NCBI RefSeq assembly: GCF_018131075.1
Contig: NZ_JAFCLS010000004.1
Location: 186,001-250,000 of the forward strand
Source of the DNA: Bradyrhizobium sp. JYMT SZCCT0428
GTDB taxonomy: Bacteria > Pseudomonadota > Alphaproteobacteria > Rhizobiales > Xanthobacteraceae
Direction of reading: 5' to 3'
Length of the DNA stretch: 64,000 bases
Position numbers and translations under genes: made by a program. The notes under the pieces are model-generated. The model had not been told where the DNA came from. It did no database searches and worked only from the letters and a program-made list of their open reading frames with translations. Positions 1-8,166 of the stretch are shown here, piece after piece. Numbering within the stretch: position 1 is the first letter of the stretch; each line of letters opens with the position of its first letter.

Positions 1-262
1 GACGGCGGCGATGTCCGGCTACGTCGAACAGCAGCGCCCGCCCCGCGTCGTGCTGCTGACCGAATGTTCGATGAGCGACAACGTCGCGGTGCTGCATCCC
101 GATGTCGAGTTCATCCGGCCCTGCAATCTGTGCCCGCACATGAAGCGGATCACGCTGAAAAATATCCGCCATGCGCTGGAGACCAATCAGCACCAGGTGA
201 CGATCGATCCCGCGATCGCCGCCCCCGCGCGGCGCGCCGTCGAGAGGATGCTGGCGATATGA
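1..262 (+). CDS. nadA: Quinolinate synthase NadA, C-terminal part
   Basis: Only the last ~87 codons are present; the gene begins before the window. NadA condenses iminoaspartate with dihydroxyacetone phosphate to quinolinate using a [4Fe-4S] cluster. The fragment shows the family's C-terminal signature: TECSMSDNV, then EFIRPCNLCPHMKRITL, whose cysteines include a cluster ligand. Its TGA overlaps the ATG of nadB as ATGA, so the two are probably translationally coupled. The neighbours nadB and nadC confirm the assignment. Confidence 0.93.
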   Translation, partial: TAAMSGYVEQQRPPRVVLLTECSMSDNVAVLHPDVEFIRPCNLCPHMKRITLKNIRHALETNQHQVTIDPAIAAPARRAVERMLAI

Positions 263-1812
263 GCACGGATATTTCAGCGCTGGCCAACCGGCCGGTGATC
301 ATCGGCGGCGGCGCCGCAGGATTGATGACGGCGCTGCACCTGGCGCCGGAGCCGGTGCTGGTGGTGTCGAAGGCCCCCTTGGGTGCGGAAGCCTCCAGCC
401 TGTGGGCGCAAGGCGGACTGGCGGCGGCGATGGGCGCGGACGACGACCCTGCCCTGCATCTCGCCGACACCATCGCTGCCGGCGCCGGGCTTTGCGACGA
501 AACCACTGCAAGCCGGATCGTCCACGCGGCGCCCGCGGCGGTCGAGCATCTCACGCAACTCGGCGTCGCCTTCGACCGGCGGCCGGATGGACGCTGGAGG
601 CTCGGCCTCGAAGCCGCCCACAGCCGCAACCGGATCGTTCATGCCACCGGCGACGGCACCGGCCGGGAGATCATGCGGGCATTGATTGCGGCGGTACGCC
701 GCTGCCCAACCATCACGCTGCTGGAGGGTGTCGAGGCGCGCCGGCTGATCGTCGAGGACAACGCGGTCAAGGGCGTGCTCGCCGTCAACGCGCAAGGTCC
801 GCAGGTGATCGATACCGGCCGCGTCGTGATCGCGACCGGCGGGATCGGAGGACTGTTTCTCGACAGCACCAATCCGGCCGGCTGCTTCGGCCAAGGACTG
901 GCACTGGCGGCGCACGCGGGCGCCAAGCTTTCGGATATCGAGTTCATCCAGTTTCATCCAACCGCGTTCGATGGCCCGTCGCGGCCGATGCCGCTGCTCA
1001 CCGAGGCTATCAGAGGCGACGGCGCAACCCTGATCGACGAGACCGGAGAGCGCTTCATGGCGGATGAACCCGGCGCCGAACTCGCAGCCCGCGACATTGT
1101 CGCGCGCGCCGTGTGGCGCCGCCGCGCCGAGGGACATCGGGTGTTCCTCGATGCACGGAAGCATCCGGGCAAGGATTTTGCCGGGCGTTATCCCGTCATA
1201 TCAGCGTTCTGCAAGATGGCCGGGATCGATCCTGCGACCGATCCGATTCCGGTGCGGCCCGCGGTGCACTACCACATGGGCGGCATTGCCGTGGATCTCG
1301 AAGGCCGCAGCACGGTCAGCGGCCTCTGGGCCTGCGGCGAAGTCGCCCGCACCGGCCTGCACGGCGCCAACCGCCTTGCCAGCAATTCGCTGATGGAAGC
1401 CATTGTCTGCGCCGAGTGGGTTGCGGGGAGCGTCAGCAGGGCGAGCCGCGGGCCATTGAAGGCGCGTGCGCCCCTTATGGCCCTGCCCGCCTCCGATCCA
1501 TCGACCCTGCGGCCGATGATGTCGCAAGGCCTCGGCGTGCTCCGCGACCGCAACGCGATCGGTCGGCTGGTTCGGGGCCTCTTGCCGCTCGCGAACCGAG
1601 ACGGCGCGGCATCCGATCCGGCGCTGGTGGGTCTCATGATCGCCGTCGCCGCATACCAGCGCGAGGAGAGCCGCGGCGGACACTTTCGTACCGATTATCC
1701 GGACACGCTGCCGTCGGCCTCGCCGTCATCAATCTCGCTTTCCGAGGCGCTGGAAGCCGCTCGCGAGATCGCCGAATCTGACACCTTGTCTCTTGGGAGT
1801 GCCCAATCATGA
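259..1812 (+). CDS. nadB: L-aspartate oxidase
   Basis: The 517-residue FAD flavoprotein oxidises L-aspartate to iminoaspartate, the substrate of NadA. The N-terminus has the dinucleotide-binding motif VIIGGGAAGL. Further on come SSLWAQGG, the succinate-dehydrogenase/fumarate-reductase-like segments EFIQFHPTAF and HYHMGGIAVD, and GLHGANRLASNSLMEA, all hallmarks of NadB. The frame is open further upstream, but the ATG overlapping the nadA stop gives the family's proper N-terminus and is preferred. The stop overlaps nadC as ATGA. Confidence 0.95.
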   Translation: MSTDISALANRPVIIGGGAAGLMTALHLAPEPVLVVSKAPLGAEASSLWAQGGLAAAMGADDDPALHLADTIAAGAGLCDETTASRIVHAAPAAVEHLTQLGVAFDRRPDGRWRLGLEAAHSRNRIVHATGDGTGREIMRALIAAVRRCPTITLLEGVEARRLIVEDNAVKGVLAVNAQGPQVIDTGRVVIATGGIGGLFLDSTNPAGCFGQGLALAAHAGAKLSDIEFIQFHPTAFDGPSRPMPLLTEAIRGDGATLIDETGERFMADEPGAELAARDIVARAVWRRRAEGHRVFLDARKHPGKDFAGRYPVISAFCKMAGIDPATDPIPVRPAVHYHMGGIAVDLEGRSTVSGLWACGEVARTGLHGANRLASNSLMEAIVCAEWVAGSVSRASRGPLKARAPLMALPASDPSTLRPMMSQGLGVLRDRNAIGRLVRGLLPLANRDGAASDPALVGLMIAVAAYQREESRGGHFRTDYPDTLPSASPSSISLSEALEAAREIAESDTLSLGSAQS

Positions 1813-2678
1813 CGCTGAATCCCCTGCTGCCCATCATGTACGAACCGATCGTGCGGACCGCCCTTCTGGAGGACCTCGGCCGGGCCGGTGACATCACGGC
1901 CGATGCGATCGTTCCCGCCGACCAGCAGGCTGCGCTGGTGCTGCGCGCGCGGCAGGCCGGCGTCGTGGCGGGTCTCGACATCGCGCGCTGCGCCTTTCAG
2001 CTCGCGTCGCCGGCCATCACGCTCCGCGCGGAGCGGCCCGACGGCAGTGTTGTCGCACCCGGCGAAATCATCGCGACCATCGAAGGCCCGGCACGCGGTT
2101 TGCTCACCGGCGAGCGGACGGCGCTGAACTTCCTGTGTCATCTCAGCGGCGTTGCAACGGCCACCGCCTCGCTGGTGTCGGCCGCGAAGGGGACGAAGGC
2201 GCAGATCGTCTGCACGCGCAAGACGACGCCGGGGCTGCGGGCGCTGGAAAAATATGCCGTGCGCGCCGGCGGCGGCGGCAATCATCGTTTTGGCCTCGAC
2301 GACGCCATCCTGATCAAGGACAACCACATCGCGCTGGCCGGCGATGTCAGCACCGCGGTTCAGCGCGCCAAGGCGCATGCCGGCCACCTCGTCAAGATCG
2401 AGGTCGAGGTCGACACCCTGGCGCAGCTCGAACAGGTGCTGGCGATCGGCGTCGACGCGGTACTGCTCGACAACATGTCGAACGAGGAGCTCAGGCAGGC
2501 CGTGACCATGACCGATGGCCGAGCCATTACCGAGGCTTCCGGCCGCATCACCGCCGCCACCGCGAAGGCAATCGCGGCGACCGGCGTCGACCTGATTTCG
2601 GCCGGCTGGATTACGCACAGCTCGGCCGCGCTCGACATCGGACTCGACTATCTCGACCTCAAGCGGCAGGCCGCTTGA
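1809..2678 (+). CDS. nadC: Nicotinate-nucleotide pyrophosphorylase (carboxylating)
   Basis: This 289-residue enzyme converts quinolinate and PRPP to nicotinate mononucleotide, CO2 and pyrophosphate, the last dedicated step of the de novo NAD route. Motifs seen are EDLGRAGDITADAI near the N-terminus, the CTRKTTPGLRALEKYAVRAGGG active-site region, IKDNH, and the phosphate-binding EVEVDTLAQ and LLDNMS strands. The ATG overlaps the nadB stop by 4 bases, so nadA-nadB-nadC form one coupled operon. It ends only 14 bp from the convergent iron permease gene. Confidence 0.96.
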   Translation: MTLNPLLPIMYEPIVRTALLEDLGRAGDITADAIVPADQQAALVLRARQAGVVAGLDIARCAFQLASPAITLRAERPDGSVVAPGEIIATIEGPARGLLTGERTALNFLCHLSGVATATASLVSAAKGTKAQIVCTRKTTPGLRALEKYAVRAGGGGNHRFGLDDAILIKDNHIALAGDVSTAVQRAKAHAGHLVKIEVEVDTLAQLEQVLAIGVDAVLLDNMSNEELRQAVTMTDGRAITEASGRITAATAKAIAATGVDLISAGWITHSSAALDIGLDYLDLKRQAA

Positions 2679-2692
2679 GGATTACATTAGGA

Positions 2693-3505
2693 TTATTCGG
2701 CCGGACGCGCGGCGGCCTTGTCCTCACGCATCAAGCGAGCATTGCGCTGGAACACCGAATAGGTCGCGAGCGCAAACAGAATGACCAAGAGCTGGATCGA
2801 CAGCGCTTCCATGCTCGGATTGAGGCCGATCGCGGTGAAGAACGCGCTGCCCTTGACCTCGGTCACCGTGATGATCGCCTGCTCCTGGAATTCCTGCACG
2901 GCTTCGCCGATGAACTTGATGGCCATCGCGAACAGGAAGGCGGACGTGATAACGAACAGCGGCCGCAGCGGAAGCTTTTGCGCGATCATGTTGATGAAAT
3001 AGAACAGCACGGCAAGCCCAACCGCCGCCGCCGCAAGGCCGCCGAACAGCCCGGCGCTCCAGCCGCCTTCGGTCTTCGCCAGCGCGTTGATGAACAGCAC
3101 GGTTTCGGCGCCCTCGCGGAACACCGCGAGGAAGGCCAGCGCGCCGACCGCCCACACCGTGTCCTGCGCCAGCGCGCTGTCGGCCTTGTGCGCCAGATAA
3201 TCCTGCCAGCCGCGCGGATCCTGCTTCACCATCAGCCAGCCGCTGACGTAGAGCATCAGGGCGGCGGCGAACAGGATGATGACGCCTTCGAGGACGTCGC
3301 TGTGGTCGCCGGAATTGAACACCGCGAACACCCAGGCGGCGATGAAGCTGGCGCCGACTGCCACCAGTGCGCCGCTATACAGCGCGCCGACACGGTGCGC
3401 GGAGCCGACCTTTCTCAGATAGCCCGCAAGCGCCGCGATCACCAGCATGGCTTCAAGCCCCTCGCGGAGCAGAATGACGGCGGCCTGGATAAATGCTGAG
3501 GACAT
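2693..3505 (-). CDS. FTR1-family iron permease
   Basis: This 270-residue polytopic membrane protein has two REGxE iron-binding motifs, REGLE at residues 14-18 and REGAE at 130-134, the hallmark of FTR1/EfeU iron permeases. About seven hydrophobic segments are visible. In the EfeUOB system the permease works with the periplasmic proteins EfeO and EfeB, but neither gene lies next to it here. It may therefore be a stand-alone permease or have partners elsewhere. It is convergent with nadC. An Irr-box-like sequence lies about 95 bp upstream. Confidence 0.88.
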   Translation of the reverse strand: MSSAFIQAAVILLREGLEAMLVIAALAGYLRKVGSAHRVGALYSGALVAVGASFIAAWVFAVFNSGDHSDVLEGVIILFAAALMLYVSGWLMVKQDPRGWQDYLAHKADSALAQDTVWAVGALAFLAVFREGAETVLFINALAKTEGGWSAGLFGGLAAAAVGLAVLFYFINMIAQKLPLRPLFVITSAFLFAMAIKFIGEAVQEFQEQAIITVTEVKGSAFFTAIGLNPSMEALSIQLLVILFALATYSVFQRNARLMREDKAAARPAE

Positions 3506-3598
3506 GATGGAAACCCTGATTTCCGGTTCGTTTTATCGTCCGGATATTTCAAGTAAAGCGCGACGCCCGACACAAGCGCGTCAAGCCATCGCAATAGA

Positions 3599-3613
3599 TT
3601 AGAATAGTTTTAG
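3599..3613. promoter_or_regulatory. Possible degenerate iron-control (Irr-type) box
   Basis: The sequence TTAGAA-TAG-TTTTAG resembles the inverted TTAGAA-N3-TTCTAA pattern that I recall for the rhizobial iron regulator Irr; the right half matches only 4 of 6 bases. It lies about 95 bp upstream of the FTR1 permease start, and 12 bp beyond the end of ctaA. An iron uptake gene is a sensible target, but the match is weak and unverified. Confidence 0.25.
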
Positions 3614-3624
3614 AGTTCTCCCTT

Positions 3625-4716
3625 TCAGCCGGGCTGCCCCACCGGCTGAACCAATCCTTCCCGGCCCGGTTCCGTGCGGCGCGCGACCAGCCGCTCGGTC
3701 TGAAAAATCGCCAGCGTCAGGACGACCATCGCAACCGCCTGATGGGCCAGGGCCAGATCAATCGGCACCTGGTGCAGCAGCGTCAGGATGCCGAGGACCG
3801 CCTGCACGACGATCGCGGCGACCAGCCACCAGGCGCCGCGGACCACGGCCGTCCCGGCGCGCGAGGCAACCGCGTCGATCGCGTGCAGCACCGCCAGCGC
3901 CAGCAGCGCATAGGCGGTCATGCGATGCTCGAACTGCACCGTGAGCGTGTTGTCGAACAGGTTGCGCCACCACGGATCTTCGAAGAACAGCCTTGCTGCG
4001 GATGGAATGAAGGCGCCGTCGATCTGCGGCCAGGTGTTGTACACCCTGCCCGCGCGCAGGCCCGCGACCAGCGCGCCGAAATAGATCTGCACGAACGTCA
4101 GTGCCAGCAACGCCACGCCGGTGATTTTGAGCCTCGACGACGCGTCAGGCCGTGGCCGGTCCGTCAGCCGCAGCAGCGTCCACACGATCGCCGCAAAAAT
4201 CACCAGCGCCAGCACCAGGTGCGCCGCCAGCCGGTATTGCGAGACTTCGACCCGCTGCGTCAGGCCCGAGGCGACCATCCACCAGCCGACCGCGCCCTGT
4301 AGCGCGCCGAGGCCGAAGATCCCCCACAACCGCCGCTTCAGCTCGGTGCCGAGCATGCCGCGCCAGAGGAAGAACAGGAACGGCAGCAGATAGACCGCGC
4401 CGATCACGCGCCCGAGCAGCCGGTGGCTCCATTCCCACCAGAAGATGGTCCTGAACTCGCCAAGACTCATGCCGGCGTTGAGCTCGCGGTATTGTGGAAT
4501 CGTCTTGTAGCCCTCGAACGCCTGCGCCCATTGCACATCGGTCAGCGGCGGCAAGGTTCCGGTGACGGGTTTCCACTCGACGATCGATAATCCGGACTCC
4601 GTCAGCCGCGTGGCGCCGCCGACCAGCACCATGATCGCGATCAGGGCCGCAACCGCAAACAGCCACCATCTGACAGCGCGGTTTGGCAGCCCCTCGCTCC
4701 TGGAAATACCGGTCAT
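3625..4716 (-). CDS. ctaA: Heme A synthase (COX15/CtaA)
   Basis: The 363-residue integral membrane protein oxidises the methyl group of heme O to make heme A for aa3-type cytochrome oxidases. It has eight likely membrane helices. Family motifs include [18 protein letters not shown] after helix 1, the heme-ligand histidine regions EWSHRLLGR and QFEHRMTAY, and [14 protein letters not shown] in the C-terminal half. The frame is open 38 codons upstream, but the ATG at 4716 starts the usual short basic N-terminus followed by the first helix. It diverges from the DUF2842 gene. Confidence 0.95.
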   Translation of the reverse strand: MTGISRSEGLPNRAVRWWLFAVAALIAIMVLVGGATRLTESGLSIVEWKPVTGTLPPLTDVQWAQAFEGYKTIPQYRELNAGMSLGEFRTIFWWEWSHRLLGRVIGAVYLLPFLFFLWRGMLGTELKRRLWGIFGLGALQGAVGWWMVASGLTQRVEVSQYRLAAHLVLALVIFAAIVWTLLRLTDRPRPDASSRLKITGVALLALTFVQIYFGALVAGLRAGRVYNTWPQIDGAFIPSAARLFFEDPWWRNLFDNTLTVQFEHRMTAYALLALAVLHAIDAVASRAGTAVVRGAWWLVAAIVVQAVLGILTLLHQVPIDLALAHQAVAMVVLTLAIFQTERLVARRTEPGREGLVQPVGQPG

Positions 4717-4823
4717 TGAACCCGTTCGACGCCCATGCTTGATTGAATTGCTGCGCCCCTTATAGTCCGCCCCTTCCCGCGCGCAACAGGCTCCAAGCTC
4801 AGTAAAGGCTTCACATATCCGCC

Positions 4824-5030
4824 ATGACAATCCGTACCCGCAAATTCGTCGGAACCATCTTTTTGCTGGTGCTCGTCGTGGTCTGGTCTCTGCTCGGCAT
4901 GACCATCGCGCAGACGCCCTGGCTGGCCAATTCGGGGCTGTTGCAATCGATTTTCTACGTCGTCGCGGGCCTTGGATGGGTGCTGCCGGCGATGCCGATC
5001 ATCAGCTGGATGTCGCGGCCCGACGCCTGA
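4824..5030 (+). CDS. DUF2842 small membrane protein
   Basis: This 68-residue protein has two hydrophobic helices, roughly residues 8-28 and 38-60, joined by a short [10 protein letters not shown] loop and ending in WMSRPDA. The pattern matches the alphaproteobacterial DUF2842 family, whose function is unknown. It is divergently transcribed from ctaA, a pairing that could point to a role near respiratory-chain assembly, but that is only inference. Confidence 0.8.
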   Translation: MTIRTRKFVGTIFLLVLVVVWSLLGMTIAQTPWLANSGLLQSIFYVVAGLGWVLPAMPIISWMSRPDA

Positions 5031-5043
5031 ATTGCACTCACTC

Positions 5044-6147
5044 CTAATTGGTCCGTTTCGGAAGAAACGCCCCCGACAGCATCACCCGCATCATGCGCAG
5101 CGAACGCTGCCGTCCATCCCAGGCGACGCGCGGCAACGCATGCAGATTGGTATATCCTTTCGAAGCGACCACGCCCGGCAGCACGGTTGCCGCGCTGGCA
5201 AGACCCAGCTCCTGCGCCATCGCCACGTGCGCCCGGCGAAAGCCGTCGCGATCGCCGAACGGATAGGCGAAATGCTTGATGGTGCGGTGGAAGGCGGCTT
5301 CCGCTACCGCCTTGCCCATCGACATCTCGCGCTGGGCATCGGTGTCCTTCAGGTTCGACAGAACCGGGTAATTCACCGTGGCGCTGCCGATTGTCACATT
5401 GGGGTCGGCCGCGAGCGTCGTCAGGTCGTCCCAATCCATCGACGCGCCGCGCGAGAGGCCCGCAAGGTCGACCGAATAGCGCTTGCAGAGATCGTTGATG
5501 GCGAATGACAGATCCGGCGGCGACAGCGTCCGCATCCAGCTCGAGAGAAATTCGTAGATCACATATTTGTCCGGCGTGGTTGGGATGGTGAAGTGCCGCT
5601 CCCTGCGATCGATCACCAGGCTGATGCGGTTTTCCCGCGCGATCATTTCCTCCAGCGCCAGCCACCACGCTTCGCCGACCCCGTCCGGAAACGCGGTCGG
5701 AAGGTAGATGGCGAAGGGAACCGCGTGCTTCGCCAGCACCGGATAGGCCGTCGTCATCAAATCGTTGTAGCCGCCGTCAAACGTCAGCGCGACAAACCGA
5801 TTGGCCGTCGGCAGCGTGACCGCACGTCGGCATACCTCGTCCATCGATACGATGTCATATTTCCAGCGCTTCAAGGCCCGGATCATCCGGTCGAGAAATT
5901 GCGGGGTGATCTCATCAGCTTTGAGCGGCTGGAACCGCCGCGGCTGCCGCGCGCGCACGCGTTCGAACCGCAGCACGACACCGGCGCCGCCGCTTCCGCG
6001 CTGCTTCAGCCGCGCGTAGCCGCTGAAATAAGCGAGCTCCATCTGGGCCCGCTTCAAAAACCCGACGTCCTGACCCAACGTCCCGCCCCCAAATACGGCC
6101 GCGCGGTGCCCCGCCGCGCCTGCATTGTTATTACTCTTTGTTGACAT
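5044..6147 (-). CDS. NodB-like polysaccharide deacetylase homologue without metal ligands
   Basis: The 367-residue protein has a carbohydrate-esterase-4 (NodB) fold. Motif 1 reads LTFDGGYND (residues 121-129) where active enzymes have TFDDG, so the metal-binding Asp is Gly125. Motif 2 reads GSATVNYPVL (254-263) instead of the usual HTxxHPxL, so both metal histidines are Ala256 and Tyr260. Motif 3, HFAYPFG (292-298), is kept. The protein is therefore probably inactive as a zinc deacetylase, acting as a binder or pseudoenzyme. The ATG at 6147 fits the family; the frame runs on into sequence antisense to the next gene. It diverges from the acyltransferase gene. Confidence 0.85.
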   Translation of the reverse strand: MSTKSNNNAGAAGHRAAVFGGGTLGQDVGFLKRAQMELAYFSGYARLKQRGSGGAGVVLRFERVRARQPRRFQPLKADEITPQFLDRMIRALKRWKYDIVSMDEVCRRAVTLPTANRFVALTFDGGYNDLMTTAYPVLAKHAVPFAIYLPTAFPDGVGEAWWLALEEMIARENRISLVIDRRERHFTIPTTPDKYVIYEFLSSWMRTLSPPDLSFAINDLCKRYSVDLAGLSRGASMDWDDLTTLAADPNVTIGSATVNYPVLSNLKDTDAQREMSMGKAVAEAAFHRTIKHFAYPFGDRDGFRRAHVAMAQELGLASAATVLPGVVASKGYTNLHALPRVAWDGRQRSLRMMRVMLSGAFLPKRTN

Positions 6148-6174
6148 TTCCCTGCGAATGTCGGCCAAAGCCGA

Positions 6175-6190
6175 AAATTGTAAACAATTT
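6175..6190. promoter_or_regulatory. Perfect palindrome in divergent promoter region
   Basis: AAATTGT-AA-ACAATTT is a perfect inverted repeat (7-bp arms, 2-bp spacer) in the 60-bp gap between the divergent NodB-like and acyltransferase genes. Its position suggests an operator for a dimeric regulator controlling both genes. No regulator gene lies beside it. Confidence 0.45.
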
Positions 6191-6207
6191 CCTATACAGG
6201 TTTTGCG

Positions 6208-7401
6208 ATGACCATGGCTGCCGCGATTGAAAACGGAACGGCGGATACGCAAACCTGGTCGAAACCGGGGCGCATCGCCGGCATCGACATCATCCGCGAT
6301 CTGGCCGGCGCCGAAGCGATCTGGCGCGCTCTGGAAAACGCGCAGCAGCAATCCTCGACGCCCTTTCAGCGTTTCGACTTCGTCAGCGCCTGGCAGCGCA
6401 ATGTCGGCGCGCGCGAAGGCCTCGTCCCCTTCATCGTGATCGCGTACGACGCGGAGCGCCGGCCGTTGATGCTGCTGCCGCTCGCGGTCAGACATGTCTA
6501 CGGCGCGCGCTGCGCCAGCTTCATGGGCGGCAAACACTCGACCTTCAACATGGCGCTGTGGGACAAGGATTTTGCCGCGACCGCAACGCGGGCCGATATC
6601 CAAGGGCTGATCGCGGCCATCTCGCAACGCGCCGAGGCCGACGTGCTGGCGCTGCATCAACAGCCCCTGCGCTGGCGCGGTCTGCCGAACCCGATCGCGC
6701 TGCTGCCGCATCAACCCTCCGCCAACGACTGCCCGCTCCTGAAGATGGAGCCCGGTGCTGAGCCTACGACGCTGATCAGCAAGTCGTTCCGGCAGCGACT
6801 GAAGGGCAAGGCGCGCAAGCTGCAGGCCCTGCCCGGCTATCGCTACCACGTCGCCAGCACCGACGCCGACATCACGCGGCTCCTCGACTGGTTCTTCCGC
6901 ATCAAGCCGCTGCGGATGGCCGAGCAGAAACTGCCTGACGTATTCGCCGAGCCCGGCATCGAGGATTTCATCCGCAGCGCTTGCGCGGCACAATTGGCCG
7001 GCGGCAACCGCGTCATCGATATCCACGCGCTCGAATGCGACGAGGAAGTGATCGCGATCTTCACCGGCGTCGACGACGGCCATCGTTTCTCGATGATGTT
7101 CAACACCTACACGATGTCGGCCAATGCGAAATACAGCCCCGGCCTGATCCTGATGCGCGACATCATCGATCACTTCGCTGCCAAAGATTATCGCGCCTTC
7201 GATCTCGGCATCGGATCGGACGATTACAAGCGGCTGTTCTGCAAGGACGACGAACCGATCTTCGACAGCTTTATCCCGCTGAGCCAGCGCGGCAAGCTCG
7301 CCGCGGGCGTGATGTCGGGGCTGAACCGCACCAAGCGCATGGTGAAGCATAATCCGGCCCTGCTCGATATGGCGCAGAAGCTGCGCAATGCGTTTAGTTA
7401 G
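6208..7401 (+). CDS. CelD/BcsL-type GNAT acyltransferase
   Basis: The 397-residue protein looks like the CelD (cellulose-biosynthesis acetyltransferase) or BioF2-like family: two degenerate GNAT domains. Supporting segments are TPFQRFDFVSAWQ near residue 50, MGGKHSTFNMAL in the middle, and the C-terminal GNAT core YSPGLILMRDIIDHF followed by FDLGIGSDDYKRLFC. Members are thought to acylate polysaccharides or glycolipids in the cytoplasm; the substrate cannot be read from sequence. It diverges from the NodB-like gene, which suggests a shared role in surface-glycan modification. Confidence 0.8.
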   Translation: MTMAAAIENGTADTQTWSKPGRIAGIDIIRDLAGAEAIWRALENAQQQSSTPFQRFDFVSAWQRNVGAREGLVPFIVIAYDAERRPLMLLPLAVRHVYGARCASFMGGKHSTFNMALWDKDFAATATRADIQGLIAAISQRAEADVLALHQQPLRWRGLPNPIALLPHQPSANDCPLLKMEPGAEPTTLISKSFRQRLKGKARKLQALPGYRYHVASTDADITRLLDWFFRIKPLRMAEQKLPDVFAEPGIEDFIRSACAAQLAGGNRVIDIHALECDEEVIAIFTGVDDGHRFSMMFNTYTMSANAKYSPGLILMRDIIDHFAAKDYRAFDLGIGSDDYKRLFCKDDEPIFDSFIPLSQRGKLAAGVMSGLNRTKRMVKHNPALLDMAQKLRNAFS

Positions 7402-7419
7402 CGCCTGAAGCACCGCTTT

Positions 7420-7509
7420 GTCATTGCCGGGCTTGACCCGGCAATCCATCACTTCAAATGAAGCTTCTCGCGAAGTCGGATGGATGCCCGGGTCAAGCCC
7501 GGGCATGAC
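7420..7509. repeat. Palindromic intergenic repeat, family B copy 1
   Basis: The arms GTCATTGCCGGGCTTGACC and its near-complement ending GGGTCAAGCCCGGGCATGAC face each other across about 40 bp. A second copy is at 23580-23668 with the same arms and a different centre. It lies directly after the acyltransferase gene and can form a long hairpin, so it may also act at the end of the transcript. Confidence 0.75.
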
Positions 7510-7589
7510 AAGTTGAGTTTGCGCTCGCATCACGATTCTACACATACATTCGCATTCTCGCGACGCATTGCGCCCGAGCTTTGCCAGAA

Positions 7590-8035
7590 ATCTCCTTGCC
7601 CTCTCCAAACAGAGGGCGCAGGGAAGACCGGGTGCGCGCTGCACCCGCGGTCTCGTGTGCGGTTTGCACTAAGTAGGCTGCACTAGCATACAGGGCAGCG
7701 GTGAACACCCGGCCTTCCCTGCGCAATGGCTTTACGGCTTATGCCGTGATCTCCCCGGAGACGAGTTCTTGGTTGACTCCGTCGCCGCCGTTCCCGCTTG
7801 CGCTTCTCCGACAGCTTGACGCCGGCAACGGGCGCCAGGACCACACGGTTTTGCCGTACGCTAAACCCACGCCGTCGTCAGACGTGAACCAGCGTCCACC
7901 GCATCCCGCCGCGCGTTCGTGACGTGCGCACGCCCCTCTTGTCGGGCGGGACGCGACAATTCAAACCGCTGATTTGCCCGACGAGGAAAGCGGAATTTTG
8001 CCCGTCGGGTTAATTTGTCGCAGCGCGGGCAATCC
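7590..8035. repeat. Large interspersed repeat remnant with protein-like translation
   Basis: This is the core of the 765-bp gap between the acyltransferase and the protease genes. Read on the plus strand it translates, with stops and frame changes, to pieces such as TEGAGKTGCALHPRSRV and PAFPAQWLYGLCRDLPGDE, which I recall from many short hypothetical proteins annotated across bradyrhizobial genomes. It is best seen as a dispersed repeat, not a gene. Two palindromic repeats flank it on either side. Confidence 0.5.
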
Positions 8036-8040
8036 ATCCG

Positions 8041-8146
8041 CCGTCATTCCCCGATGCGCAGCATCGGGCTCGGAATCCATCGGGCGACAGTCCATGCGGA
8101 CAAATGGATTCCGGGCCCGCGCCAAGTGGCGCGTCCCGGAATGACG
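8041..8146. repeat. Palindromic intergenic repeat, family D copy 1
   Basis: The element begins CCGTCATTCC and ends GGAATGACG, with GGAATCCAT and ATGGATTCC inside, forming nested inverted repeats. A related element lies at 52690-52770. It sits right after the minus-strand protease gene's stop. Confidence 0.6.
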
Positions 8147-8166
8147 AAAGTGGCAGACTTACAGCT

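Noticed and set aside
2135..3499. 454-codon plus-strand frame over nadC and the FTR1 gene
   Set aside because: It runs through nadC in another frame and antisense to the permease; low-complexity charged sequence with no family motif.
6148..7644. Extension of the NodB-like gene to 866 residues
   Set aside because: The upstream part is antisense to the acyltransferase gene and has no recognisable domain; the ATG at 6147 gives the family-like N-terminus.
7480..7922. Small frames in the repeat-rich gap as genes
   Set aside because: They are translations of a dispersed repeat with stops and no ribosome sites.
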